The notes beneath the pieces are model-generated. The model did not search any database and had not been told where the DNA came from. It was given only the letters and a program-made list of their open reading frames with translations. Positions 45,289 through 54,105 of a DNA stretch of 64,000 nucleotides are shown piece after piece. The DNA comes from Lewinellaceae bacterium (GTDB lineage Bacteria; Bacteroidota; Bacteroidia; Chitinophagales; Saprospiraceae). The translations under genes were made by a program, and so were the position numbers. Each line of letters begins with the position of its first letter. Position 1 is the stretch's first letter. The stretch spans positions 20,315-84,314 of the forward strand of contig JACJXV010000012.1 of the NCBI GenBank assembly GCA_020636445.1, given 5' to 3'.

Positions 45289-46698
45289 TCAACGGGCATA
45301 CACAACGCATTCCACCAATCCTTTTTTTGCTCGAAAAGCCACGTTCCAGGAGTGGGTAAGTTCGGCTAATTCAGCATCACTGAAATCGTTCATCACATTG
45401 CTGTAGAGAATGTAGCGCTGCTGTGTAAGGTCAGCCGGAGCAAATCCCGATGCTTCGCCATTGAGGTCGATTATTTCGCGGGGGCCGATGTTTGGAAATT
45501 GGGTGCCTACCGAATCAAAGGGTATCCCTTGCCGGCTAAGCCAATCGATTGCACTGTTACGCAAAGTGTAGTAGGGCAGATGTGCGGGGGTACAATCCCA
45601 GGCCTGGGCAATTTGCCGGGGATATACCCAGCCATTGCCACTCACCAGGATCATACTGGCCGCGACTAACCAGCCGCGCCAGATTCCGGGGTTTTGCTGC
45701 ATCCATAACAATGCACTTAGGGTTAGCCACAGGAAAGCAGGTAAAAGGTATCGGTGGGAAGTAGGATTGGTAGTGGCTATGAGGACCGGCGCCAGCGCAA
45801 GGATAGGTGCGACTACTCCGCCGATGGCCAGTTTAAGGTTGATGGGTATGGGCAATCGCTGTTTGCGGTAAACCCACATTCCTCCCGGGAGCAGGGCCCA
45901 AAGCCCGATCCGACCGTAATCCAGCGCCCGCCAGCCCAGCACGGCGGTATTCCGCAGCATTAAGGGAATATCGGCAATCTTACGATGACCGCTCCAGGCG
46001 GGGTTAGGGGTGCGGATCACCCAACCGGTAGCTTCGAGGTGGCCCCACCAAAATAAGGCTAATAGAGAAAAGGCACCGAGATAGGGAAGCCACCAGCGCA
46101 GCTGGCGCCAGGCTTTATTTTTATATAGATAATGAAACCAGGCATCCCATAAGAATAGTCCGGCAGCGATAAACATTCCCCGCAGGCTGACACCGAGGAG
46201 CAAAAGCAGGGCTGGAAATAACCATCCCCGCTGCTGCCGAAGAATACTCCGGCTACCCAGGAGGAAAGCAAAAACGAGGACCAGATCCGGCGCCACCAGG
46301 GTGCTTTGCCCCAGCAAAACCGGGTCAATCAGGAACAATCCCAGCCCAGCCCATTGCCAGTTCATTTGCTGAGGGAAAAAATAGCGGAGCAATTGGGTAA
46401 GCTGCCAGTAAATACCAACCAACCAGGGAAAAACAGCCCAGTGACTAACGGCCAGAGTCTTTCCAAAGACGGTCCAGCAGGCGGCCAGGTAAATATTGAA
46501 TAAAGGCGGATGCCCGGCATCGAGGCCGGGGGGTAAGTATAGTTGGCGAAACTGCTGGTCGTAATACCAATGGGCGCGGCGGGAAGCCTGACCCAGGGTA
46601 TCCCAAAAAAATGCATGGTCTTGCACGGACCAGGTCAGTAATGCCAGGAGTGCAGTAGCGGCGAAGAAAGGCAGTTGGGCTGGTAGTGTTTTGGGCAT
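45289..46698 (-). CDS. GT39-like (ArnT/PMT family) membrane glycosyltransferase
   Basis: 469 residues with about ten hydrophobic helices and a short C-terminal soluble part. The first extracytoplasmic loop contains GLDAGHPPLFNIYLAACWTVFG, the dolichyl/undecaprenyl-phosphate mannosyltransferase-type signature (catalytic Asp in the DxGHPP-like motif). It probably transfers a sugar from a polyprenyl carrier to protein or lipid on the outer face of the inner membrane. It is divergent from a second GT39-like gene with 88 bp between starts, suggesting paired regulation. Confidence 0.8.
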   Translation of the reverse strand: MPKTLPAQLPFFAATALLALLTWSVQDHAFFWDTLGQASRRAHWYYDQQFRQLYLPPGLDAGHPPLFNIYLAACWTVFGKTLAVSHWAVFPWLVGIYWQLTQLLRYFFPQQMNWQWAGLGLFLIDPVLLGQSTLVAPDLVLVFAFLLGSRSILRQQRGWLFPALLLLLGVSLRGMFIAAGLFLWDAWFHYLYKNKAWRQLRWWLPYLGAFSLLALFWWGHLEATGWVIRTPNPAWSGHRKIADIPLMLRNTAVLGWRALDYGRIGLWALLPGGMWVYRKQRLPIPINLKLAIGGVVAPILALAPVLIATTNPTSHRYLLPAFLWLTLSALLWMQQNPGIWRGWLVAASMILVSGNGWVYPRQIAQAWDCTPAHLPYYTLRNSAIDWLSRQGIPFDSVGTQFPNIGPREIIDLNGEASGFAPADLTQQRYILYSNVMNDFSDAELAELTHSWNVAFRAKKGLVECVVYAR

Positions 46699-46773
46699 CC
46701 GGGAAATTAGTATTTTTTCCCGAATCCGGGGGGGCTTTATCCGCAGTCCAGGATGGCCATTAGGGGATAATTG

Positions 46774-46781
46774 CTACCTTC
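46774..46781 (+). promoter_or_regulatory. -7-like box TACCTTCA, 5 nt before ATG
   Basis: Two mismatches in the last positions of TAnnTTTG, but with the same 5-nt gap to the start codon as four other genes in the window. Confidence 0.4.
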
Positions 46782-46786
46782 AACAC

Positions 46787-48352
46787 ATGAGGAAGAGAAT
46801 GAAGTATTCCTGGATATTTGGGGGACTGTTATTGCTGGGATTTTTGTTCCGCCTCCCGGGCCTTTTCTGGGGTGCGGCGGAATTGAGAACATTCACCTAC
46901 AGTCACTGGCAGCCCGACGAGAACCAGCATGCAGAGATCGCCCGCCTGGTACTGCCGGATTGGGATACGACCTATCCCCGGGATGATTTGGCCTATCTGG
47001 TGTTCAATGCCCGCGGTTATGGGTACCAGTTGGCGGCCCTGGCCTGGGGGATTCGCCAGTTAGGCCTCGCCGAAATGAACCATACCCAACTCATTTTCCT
47101 GGGGCGGGGCTTATCTTTATTTTATGGGTTGTTGATCATTCTTTTTTGGTGTGGGATCGCTCGACAATTAAAGCTCTCACCGGCGGCTGTATATTCGGGT
47201 GGGATATTGGTGGCCGGCACAGATTTAATGGTGACCTATAGTACCTATGCTATTCCTGAAATGGCCTACCTGGCCTGGTGTCTAATCGCCATTTACTGCT
47301 ATTTAAGAGGCAACGCCGGATACTGGAGTTGGCTCATGGCTGCTGCCGGGGCTGCGGGAATGGTTCTTGCCTTAAAAATGGATTTTGTTTTTGCCGCCTG
47401 GTTGATAGGGGTAAGCGCATGGTCTTTTCACCGTCAACCTGGCCGGGTAGCCATTGTGGGTGCAGGGATGCTGGTGATGGTGGTTGGCGCGCTTTGGGCA
47501 TCCCATGGAGGGAGTTTAACACCAAGCAGCTGGTGGGAAACGTTCCAGGGGTTGCGCGAACGCAACCAGGATCTGATTGTGCATGACCACCACGGGTGGT
47601 CAAACCCGTTGGTGTATGCACTGGCCTTATTGGGCACCTTCGGCCTGGGAGCTTTCCTGGTAGGTATCAGCGGGTGGTGGTCGATATTGCGTACTGAGAC
47701 GTCCCAGGGATGGCGAGCCATTTTCCTGCTCCTGTTGCTTACGTTTGGCGTCATTTGGTTATTGGATGCGCCTTTTGTCCGAAGAACGCTCCTGCTGGTA
47801 CCGCTCTTGGCCTTGGGAGCAGCCTACTTTCTGGGGCAGTGGAATGCTCGTGGCGGTAAATGGAGTTGGGCGGCGGGAGGCATTGTGGTCTATACCCTGC
47901 TAATTTCCCTGGGGCAGCGGGTTAATGTTATGATTGACCCCCGTTATCAGGCACGCGATTTTTTATTGGCGCAAGCCGATTCAACCGGCTTGCCGGAAAC
48001 TTTTCTTTCCGCTTATGCTACAACCGTGGGACTACCGGAGCCTCCGGGAGCAAACCGGGACAGTGCAATGCTCCTGGTGATCCACGAAGCACGCTACGGC
48101 CGCTACGGAAAGTCTTTTACCACCCCATTTAATCCTGAACCGGCGTGCTGCGACGAGGTATATCATTGTGCCAATGAGGCCGAGTGTCAGTGGTATCAAG
48201 CATTGCAACAGGCAAGTAATGGACAGTATGCGTTGTGGCGAACCTTTCCCACCCGGGAATGGGCACCGGAGCGCGTGTTGTTTAAGCACTTGCTGGGAAG
48301 CTACGAAACCTTTCTGGGCGACGTACAGGTTTGGCGCCGCAAAGGAGAGTAG
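46787..48352 (+). CDS. GT39-like membrane glycosyltransferase, second gene
   Basis: About 521 residues from the ATG at 46787 (MRKRMKYSWIFGG); an extension to 46691 would overlap the divergent gene and is not supported. Around eleven hydrophobic helices. HWQPDENQHAEIARLVL in the first external loop carries the acidic catalytic residues expected of PMT-like enzymes. The C-terminal 110 residues are soluble, with ACCDEVYHCANEAECQWY holding four Cys that may form disulfides in the periplasm. Acceptor unknown. Followed after 48 bp by the trmH-like gene. Confidence 0.8.
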   Translation: MRKRMKYSWIFGGLLLLGFLFRLPGLFWGAAELRTFTYSHWQPDENQHAEIARLVLPDWDTTYPRDDLAYLVFNARGYGYQLAALAWGIRQLGLAEMNHTQLIFLGRGLSLFYGLLIILFWCGIARQLKLSPAAVYSGGILVAGTDLMVTYSTYAIPEMAYLAWCLIAIYCYLRGNAGYWSWLMAAAGAAGMVLALKMDFVFAAWLIGVSAWSFHRQPGRVAIVGAGMLVMVVGALWASHGGSLTPSSWWETFQGLRERNQDLIVHDHHGWSNPLVYALALLGTFGLGAFLVGISGWWSILRTETSQGWRAIFLLLLLTFGVIWLLDAPFVRRTLLLVPLLALGAAYFLGQWNARGGKWSWAAGGIVVYTLLISLGQRVNVMIDPRYQARDFLLAQADSTGLPETFLSAYATTVGLPEPPGANRDSAMLLVIHEARYGRYGKSFTTPFNPEPACCDEVYHCANEAECQWYQALQQASNGQYALWRTFPTREWAPERVLFKHLLGSYETFLGDVQVWRRKGE

Positions 48353-48387
48353 GGGACTGATCATTTGCGGATTCGCCGCTTTCCCCG

Positions 48388-48395
48388 TATTTTCG
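48388..48395 (+). promoter_or_regulatory. Promoter with TTTG-20-TATTTTCG, 5 nt before ATG
   Basis: TTTG at 48364-48367 and TATTTTCG at 48388-48395 are 20 bp apart, the normal Bacteroidota -33/-7 spacing. The ATG at 48401 is 5 nt beyond the box. Confidence 0.55.
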
Positions 48396-48400
48396 CGCCC

Positions 48401-48943
48401 ATGCGGAAATTAAAACTCGAAGAACTCGGCCGGACAAGCGTTGCGGCTTTCAAACAGCAACCTAAAGCCCCACTGGTGATTATCCTGGATAACGTGCGCT
48501 CGGCATTAAATGTGGGCTCGGCTTTTCGCACCGCTGATGCCTTTGCCCTGGAGCATGTATATCTCTGTGGGATAACCGCCCAGCCTCCCCATCGTGAAAT
48601 TCTCAAAACGGCAATTGGGGCCACAGAATCTGTTGACTGGACTTACGCGCCGGACATCGTTACCCTGGTAGATACGTTACGTACCCAAGGGTGGCGGGTA
48701 TTCGCCGTGGAGCAGGCAGAAGGAAGTATTTCACTGGATCAGTATCAGGTGCGTACTACGGATAAAACAGCACTTATATTTGGTAATGAAGTGGAGGGCG
48801 TTTCGGATGCGGTAATGCCACTGGTAGATGGTGCGGTAGAGGTGCCGCAATGGGGAACCAAACATTCTCTGAACATTGCCGTATGCATTGGAGTTGTGGT
48901 ATGGGAGATGGTCCGCCAATGGCGTTCATTACAGCAAAAATAA
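48401..48943 (+). CDS. TrmH/SpoU-family RNA 2'-O-methyltransferase
   Basis: About 180 residues from the ATG at 48401 (MRKLKLEELGRTS). SPOUT-fold motifs: VRSALNVGSAFRTADAF (motif 1), ALIFGNEVEGVSDAVM (motif 2) and VPQWGTKHSLNIAVCIGVVVWEM (motif 3), with SAM bound in the knot formed by the last two. It is short and lacks an N-terminal RNA-binding domain, so it resembles tRNA Cm/Um34 or Gm18-type enzymes; the exact site is not readable. Followed after 9 bp by the EVE gene. Confidence 0.93.
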   Translation: MRKLKLEELGRTSVAAFKQQPKAPLVIILDNVRSALNVGSAFRTADAFALEHVYLCGITAQPPHREILKTAIGATESVDWTYAPDIVTLVDTLRTQGWRVFAVEQAEGSISLDQYQVRTTDKTALIFGNEVEGVSDAVMPLVDGAVEVPQWGTKHSLNIAVCIGVVVWEMVRQWRSLQQK

Positions 48944-48952
48944 AAGAGACTT

Positions 48953-49366
48953 ATGCAATATTGGTTAGTCAAATCTGAACCCTTTGTGTTCAGCTTCGGT
49001 GATTTACAGCGGGAAGGCCGTACCATGTGGGAAGGCGTGCGCAATTATGGTGCCCGCAACCACATGCGGGCGATGAAAAAAGGGGATTTAGTATTGTTTT
49101 ACCACAGCAATGAAGGCTTAGCAGTGGTTGGCATTGCCCGGGTAGATCGCGAGTTTTATCCCGACCCAACGGCCGAAAAAGGCGATTGGTCGGTCGTAGA
49201 CCTGATTCCGGTAAAGCCCCTGGCCACTCCCGTTACACTTAAAACGATTAAGGCTACCCCGGAGCTTAAGGAAATTGGCCTGGTGCGGCAGGGAAGATTG
49301 AGTGTAATGCCGCTGGCAGAGGCTGAATTTTTCCGTATTCTGGCGATGGGCGATACGAATCTTTAA
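48953..49366 (+). CDS. EVE domain protein
   Basis: 137 residues, a single PUA-like EVE domain: YWLVKSEPFVFSFGDL at the N-terminus, MWEGVRNYGARNHMRAMKKGDLVLFYHSN and VVDLIPVKPLATPVTL follow. EVE domains bind modified bases in DNA or RNA; stand-alone members are often near RNA methyltransferases, as here (9 bp after trmH-like). The aromatic cage cannot be judged from sequence alone. Convergent with ilvA. Confidence 0.93.
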   Translation: MQYWLVKSEPFVFSFGDLQREGRTMWEGVRNYGARNHMRAMKKGDLVLFYHSNEGLAVVGIARVDREFYPDPTAEKGDWSVVDLIPVKPLATPVTLKTIKATPELKEIGLVRQGRLSVMPLAEAEFFRILAMGDTNL

Positions 49367-49424
49367 AAGGTTACTACCCTGCGAGTTTTACAGAAACCAA
49401 TCAACGCTCAACGAAGATTCACCC

Positions 49425-50693
49425 CTATACCAGTAACTCAAATAGCATTTTGCTATCATTGAGGGTCTGGTAGTTGATGCGGTATTTTTCCATGCGTATT
49501 AGCAGGCTTTCGTAGTCTTCGCGGCGCTGAACCTGAATACCTACCAGGGCCGGACCTGATTCCCGGTTGTGTTTTTTGGTATACTCAAAATGAGTAATAT
49601 CGTCGGTAGGGCCCAAAACGTTGTTGAGAAATTCCCGCAAAGCTCCGGCCCGCTGGGGAAAGCGGATAACGAAGTAGTGTTTTAATCCGGAATACAAGAG
49701 TGCCCGTTCCTTGATTTCCTCGGTGCGGGTAATGTCGTTATTGCTACCACTGATGATACACACCACAGTTTTGCCCTTGATTTGATCGCGAAGCTGATCC
49801 AATGCCCCAATTGTTAGTGCCCCTGCGGGTTCAACGACTATCCCTTCTTCATTGTAAAGCTGCAGGATGGTATGGCATACCTTGCCTTCATCCACCAGCA
49901 ACATTTGGTCGACAGCTTGTTGGGCCACCTTAAAGGTCGTTTCGCCCACCCGCTTGACGGCGGCGCCATCGACAAAACTATCGATATGATCCAGTGTAAG
50001 TACTTCTCCCGCCCGCAGGGAATTATACATAGCAGGTGCACCGCTGGGTTCTACCCCAATAATGCGGGTGTGCGGGCTGATTTGTTTAAAGATACTGCCC
50101 ACGCCAGCGATTAAACCACCACCACCTACAGGGGCTATCAGGTAGTCAATAGGTTGAGTAATGCTTTCCAGAATTTCCAGTCCAACCGTACCCTGGCCTT
50201 CAATTACTCTTTCGTCATCAAAAGGATGGACGAAAGCTTTCCCATTCAGGGTTGCATCGCGCAGCGCTTCGGCATAGGCATCATCGAAAGTATCGCCAGC
50301 CAGGACCACTTCGACCTGGTTCTTGCCAAAGAGCTTGACTTTGTTTACTTTTTGGCGGGGAGTTACGCTGGGCATGTACACTTTGCCCGGTGCTTGTAAT
50401 TTATGGCAGGCAAATGCAAAACCTTGGGCATGGTTGCCGGCGCTGGCACAGACAACGCCCCGCGCCAGGGTTTCGGCATCAAGGGTAGCCATTTTATTAT
50501 AGGCTCCGCGAATTTTGTAGGAACGTACGACCTGTAAATCCTCCCGCTTGAGTAAAACCTTGGCGCCAAATTGCTCAGAAAGGTTCAGGTTGACAATTAA
50601 CGGTGTAGATTCTGCAATGCCCTGAAGCCGGACTTTGGCCTGGTAAATTTTCTCAAGGGGTATCAAATTCCGGGCGATCGTGGAGTTGGGCAT
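49425..50693 (-). CDS. ilvA: Threonine ammonia-lyase (threonine deaminase)
   Basis: PLP-dependent conversion of threonine to 2-oxobutanoate, first step of isoleucine synthesis. 422 residues. The PLP lysine is Lys60 in VVRSYKIRGAYNKM; SAGNHAQG binds substrate and GGGGLIAG the PLP phosphate. The C-terminal ACT-like regulatory domain (HYFVIRFPQRAGALREFLNNVLG) is present once, as in the short allosteric form. It lies downstream of ilvC on the same strand across an 85-bp gap filled by heptad repeats. Confidence 0.95.
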   Translation of the reverse strand: MPNSTIARNLIPLEKIYQAKVRLQGIAESTPLIVNLNLSEQFGAKVLLKREDLQVVRSYKIRGAYNKMATLDAETLARGVVCASAGNHAQGFAFACHKLQAPGKVYMPSVTPRQKVNKVKLFGKNQVEVVLAGDTFDDAYAEALRDATLNGKAFVHPFDDERVIEGQGTVGLEILESITQPIDYLIAPVGGGGLIAGVGSIFKQISPHTRIIGVEPSGAPAMYNSLRAGEVLTLDHIDSFVDGAAVKRVGETTFKVAQQAVDQMLLVDEGKVCHTILQLYNEEGIVVEPAGALTIGALDQLRDQIKGKTVVCIISGSNNDITRTEEIKERALLYSGLKHYFVIRFPQRAGALREFLNNVLGPTDDITHFEYTKKHNRESGPALVGIQVQRREDYESLLIRMEKYRINYQTLNDSKMLFELLV

Positions 50694-50702
50694 GGGTTTA
50701 TT

Positions 50703-50776
50703 CGTTGCTAGTTACTCGTTACCGGTTACTAGTTACCAGCAACGAATAACTAGTAACCAGTAACCAATAACCAATA
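50703..50776. repeat. Inverted heptad-repeat arrays between ilvC and ilvA
   Basis: The left half is built of 7-bp units ending GTTA, the right half of units ending TAAC. GGTTACTAGTT pairs with AACTAGTAACC (11 bp), so the pair folds into a hairpin. It fills nearly the whole spacer of an ilv operon and may tune ilvA expression. Confidence 0.8.
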
Positions 50777-50778
50777 AA

Positions 50779-51846
50779 CTATTCCTCTACTTCTTCTGTC
50801 ACTTGTGCTTCAGGACGCAGGCTGCGGACTGCCTTCCCGGCTTGCCACATTTCACTGTCGCGCAACTGGCGGAGTTCTTCTTCCAGTTTGCTGCGGTAGT
50901 CGGCCTGGCTGTTCGTATCTATACTGCGCTGCGCTTCTTTACCCGTAGCTACACTATCATACAACTCAGCGAATACAGGCGCGGTAGCGTCGCGGAATTT
51001 TTTCCACCAATCCAGTGCACCGCGCTGAGCGGTTGTGGAGCAGTTGGCGTACATCCAATCCATACCGTTTTCGGCGACCAGCGGCATGAGGCTCTGGGTG
51101 AGTTCTTCCACGGTTTCGTTGAAGGCCTCTGACGGGCTGTGTCCCCGCTGACGCAATACATCGTACTGCGCGGCAAAGATCCCCTGGATGGCCCCCATGA
51201 GTGTACCCCGTTCGCCCGTTAAATCGCTGTATACTTCTTTTTGGAAAGTGGTTTCGAACAGGTATCCGGAGCCGATCCCAATTCCCAGGGCAACTACGCG
51301 CTCAAAAGCACGACCGGTGGCATCCTGAAAAATGGCATAGCTGGAGTTCAAGCCACGGCCTTCCAGGAATAAACGCCGTAGTGAGGTTCCTGATCCTTTC
51401 GGCGCCACTAAAATAACATCAACATCGGCGGGCGGAATGATGCCCGTTTTTTCCTTATAGGTAATGCCAAATCCATGGGAAAAGTATAGTGCTTTGCCCG
51501 GAGTCAGGTAAGGCTTAATTTGTGGCCAAACGGCAATTTGTGCGGCATCTGAAAGCAGGTACTGAATGATAGTACCCCGATCAGCAGCCTCTTCGATGGG
51601 AAACAGCGTTTCACCCGGAACAAATCCATCGGCAATTGCCTTATCCCAGGTAGCTGAAGGGTAGCGTTGCCCAACGATAACATTGAAACCATTGTCGCGT
51701 AGGTTAAGAGCCTGACCGGGCCCTTGAACCCCATACCCAATGATGGCAATGACTTCATCTTGCATGACATCCAGTGCCTTATCCAGGGAGAATTCCTCGC
51801 GGGTCACTACATTTTCTTCTGTCCCGCCGAAATTAATTTTAGCCAT
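50779..51846 (-). CDS. ilvC: Ketol-acid reductoisomerase
   Basis: NADPH- and Mg-dependent isomeroreduction in branched-chain amino-acid synthesis. 355 residues, class I size. The Rossmann motif is GYGVQGPGQALNLRDNG (about 38-54). The VAPKGSGTSLRRLFLEGRGL segment and acidic metal ligands (DLTGERGTLMGAIQGIF) are present. The C-terminal knotted helical domain runs through FNETVEELTQSLMP. The ATG is followed by a normal start (MAKINFGG). It is upstream of ilvA and likely co-transcribed. Confidence 0.97.
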   Translation of the reverse strand: MAKINFGGTEENVVTREEFSLDKALDVMQDEVIAIIGYGVQGPGQALNLRDNGFNVIVGQRYPSATWDKAIADGFVPGETLFPIEEAADRGTIIQYLLSDAAQIAVWPQIKPYLTPGKALYFSHGFGITYKEKTGIIPPADVDVILVAPKGSGTSLRRLFLEGRGLNSSYAIFQDATGRAFERVVALGIGIGSGYLFETTFQKEVYSDLTGERGTLMGAIQGIFAAQYDVLRQRGHSPSEAFNETVEELTQSLMPLVAENGMDWMYANCSTTAQRGALDWWKKFRDATAPVFAELYDSVATGKEAQRSIDTNSQADYRSKLEEELRQLRDSEMWQAGKAVRSLRPEAQVTEEVEE

Positions 51847-52424
51847 AATGTAACATTTTTCTGTTGGTGGTTCCTAATACTCTACTGCCCTTGCGGGGTA
51901 CGCTTCCCGTGGGGAAGAACTTGCACACAGGGGATAATGTAGTGTTTGGGTTAGTGGAAAGGGCCGGCAGCCCTCAATCTTAAGCGGGGTAAAGATACGG
52001 TAATCAATGGGCGGGCTGGGAAAGGCATCGTACAATATTGGGTTAAAATTCAGCCTTTTTACAATCTCAAAGCGCCATTTTGGACCTTTTTTGAATCAGC
52101 CCTGAATGGGTGTTTTCTGATGTGGAGAGGATTGAGGAGTGCAGACATACCCCCGCTCTGCGTCCTCATAGCAGCTTTGCTTCTTCGTGAGGACATTTTT
52201 GAGGAAAGAAAAAACAAGTAACCAATAACCAGTAACGAGAAACCAGTTTCCAGAAACCAGTCACCAATTCAACGATCAAGGTTTTTTGGGTGGGATTTGT
52301 GCGCCAATGCATTACGTATTCTTCCAGGAGGGTGGCGGGGAAAGCCAATTTCTACTACGTAAGTATTATGGGGCTAGTGCCTACAGCACTGGCAGGGGAA
52401 ACCTTTGATAGAAGATAATTCACC
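51847..52424. other. 578-bp intergenic region with heptad array
   Basis: No gene. It holds seven degenerate heptads of GTAACCA/GAAACCA/GTTTCCA type at 52218-52266. The 5' region of ilvC (51847-52060) should hold its promoter; no convincing box or attenuator was identified. Confidence 0.55.
52218..52266 (+). repeat. Seven degenerate heptads (consensus GNAACCA)
   Basis: Successive 7-mers GTAACCA, ATAACCA, GTAACGA, GAAACCA, GTTTCCA, GAAACCA, GTCACCA in strict register. Confidence 0.9.
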
Positions 52425-52868
52425 TCAGGCAATCAAGGCTTCATCTTGAGGAAGGATCTCCTGGCCGATAAACTTGAGGATATGTTTTTTGACCGTTTCG
52501 CGGATTTCCCGGAAATAGCGAAGTCTTTCTTCTCCACTTTTGGGGGCCGTAGCCGGATCCGGAATGGGGTATTGGATTTGCTTGGATGCCTGTATGGCAA
52601 CGTCGGGAATGGCTTCCTGCACCTCGTCACCTACAACAATGAGATAGTCGAAGGTCTGATCAGTAAACTGGTGGTAAGATTTAGATTGATAGTCGGTAAT
52701 GTCGATGTTGTCTTCCGCCATGACCTGGATAGTCATGGGGTCTATTTCCCGAGCTTCAACGCCTGCGCTGACATAAATACCATAACCCTCCCCGTAAACG
52801 TGAAGATATGCTTCTGCCATTTGACTACGGCTCGCGTTGCCCGAACACAGGACGAGTACTTTTTTCAT
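52425..52868 (-). CDS. ArsC / low-molecular-weight tyrosine phosphatase-fold protein with a single cysteine
   Basis: 147 residues. The P-loop CSGNASRS (Cys8, C-x5-R-S) and the acid DPATAP near residue 100 define the LMW-PTP/ArsC fold. Thioredoxin-linked arsenate reductases use two further cysteines to resolve the disulfide; this protein has only Cys8. It may therefore be a phosphatase, or an ArsC that relies on an external thiol. No ars regulator or efflux gene is nearby. TATCTTTA at 52899-52906 on the minus strand is a possible -7 box. Confidence 0.85.
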   Translation of the reverse strand: MKKVLVLCSGNASRSQMAEAYLHVYGEGYGIYVSAGVEAREIDPMTIQVMAEDNIDITDYQSKSYHQFTDQTFDYLIVVGDEVQEAIPDVAIQASKQIQYPIPDPATAPKSGEERLRYFREIRETVKKHILKFIGQEILPQDEALIA

Positions 52869-53259
52869 TAAGTACTTACAGTTAACATTGAGTTAATGTA
52901 AAGATAACACAATTAACCGGCAGTATCGAAAAAAAAAGTACGTGAAAAACGAACAAAATTTTTTGTAATGGGTATCAATGTTGCTTTGGACGAGGGTAAG
53001 CCGCAGCTTGATCGGACAGTAATCAATTGGCCACATTTCCTATTTGGAAGGCCCTGGAGAAACAAATCTTCGTTTTTTATTGCTTCGTCAACTATGAATT
53101 TAGGGGTTCAGATATTTCCCGGATTTTCCATTGCCCTGATTCTTTCCCAAAATTTCTCGCAACGACGTAACGAGACATAGTGGTATCGCTTCACGTTTCA
53201 CTAATCCTTAAATTCAAACTTGACAGACCATTAGTTGGCGGATATTACTGGTTTTCGGG
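52869..53259. other. 391-bp intergenic region
   Basis: No convincing gene; a 70-codon open frame here lacks family features and ribosome-binding support. The minus-strand promoter of the ArsC-like gene lies at its left end. Confidence 0.5.
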
Positions 53260-54105
53260 CTAAAACCGGGGGCAAATAATGCCATTGAGGTATTTGCTTT
53301 TGGATCGACCATTGTTGCTGATGCGATGTGAAATGGTCATTTGCAGTAGGAAAAACCAATCGTTATAGGCTCCGCCCCGGACATAGGTTTGATCCAGGCT
53401 GGCAGGATCATTGGGGTCAAGCAAAGGGTTACTGAATCGTGCTGCATCTGGGCCGTTGCCCTCCAATACGTCACCGTAGCGCACGGAAGTAGCGCTCACA
53501 TCGTCCAGATAATCCGTTAAAGTCCGGTGGGCAATCCCCTCAAAGCCAATTGTCCAGTCATCATTTACAATGAATTGCACGCCGAGACCAACAGGGGTGC
53601 TGAATTGAATGGGTGAGTAGCGGCTGCCATATCCGGGCAGGCCTTGTCCTTCTGTACCCAGGGGGCGTAACCGGTAAGTGTCACCTCCGGAAGTAATACG
53701 TGGATCCGAATAAAAAGCGCCGATGCCCAGAACACCGTAGGGGGTCATGGTAACTTTAGAGTTGAAATAGCCGATATGGAAGAAATTAAGCTCCCCCATC
53801 AGGCTTGCCTGTACGACAGGACTAGAGAAATTTAATCGGCGATTGGTACGGCGGCCGTTTTTTTCATCAGCACTAACCTGGGCATAGGTCAGGCTGGTTC
53901 GAAAACCAATAAAACGATTTAGCCGAAAACGTAGAAAAGCCCCCCCGGTTATTCCAACATCATCTAAATAAATGCCAAATTCTTGTGGCGACAAATCACC
54001 GCTGTAAACGGAAACACCACCCGTAATACCGAAATCAATATCGGCGCCCTGAGCGGCCACAAAAAAGGGGACTGCGAGCCAACAGCAAATAATCCAGTGT
54101 TTCAT
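53260..54105 (-). CDS. DUF6089 outer-membrane beta-barrel protein
   Basis: 281 residues with a signal peptide (about 1-19, AAQG) and many amphipathic strands. DUF6089-type features are GGVSVYSGDLSP, FRLNRFIGFRTSLTYAQVSADEK, LRPLGTEGQGLPGYGSRYSPIQFSTPVG and GFEGIAHRTLTDYLDDVS. The family is frequent in Bacteroidota and of unknown function, possibly a porin-like or structural outer-membrane protein. Single gene on the minus strand. Confidence 0.87.
   Translation of the reverse strand: MKHWIICCWLAVPFFVAAQGADIDFGITGGVSVYSGDLSPQEFGIYLDDVGITGGAFLRFRLNRFIGFRTSLTYAQVSADEKNGRRTNRRLNFSSPVVQASLMGELNFFHIGYFNSKVTMTPYGVLGIGAFYSDPRITSGGDTYRLRPLGTEGQGLPGYGSRYSPIQFSTPVGLGVQFIVNDDWTIGFEGIAHRTLTDYLDDVSATSVRYGDVLEGNGPDAARFSNPLLDPNDPASLDQTYVRGGAYNDWFFLLQMTISHRISNNGRSKSKYLNGIICPRF

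Noticed and set aside
52446..52871. 141-codon plus-strand open frame
   Set aside because: Lies exactly antisense to the ArsC-like gene, which has a clear P-loop and family length.
52968..53180. Possible small gene of 70 codons
   Set aside because: No family features, no promoter box or ribosome-binding site, and atypical composition compared with neighbours.
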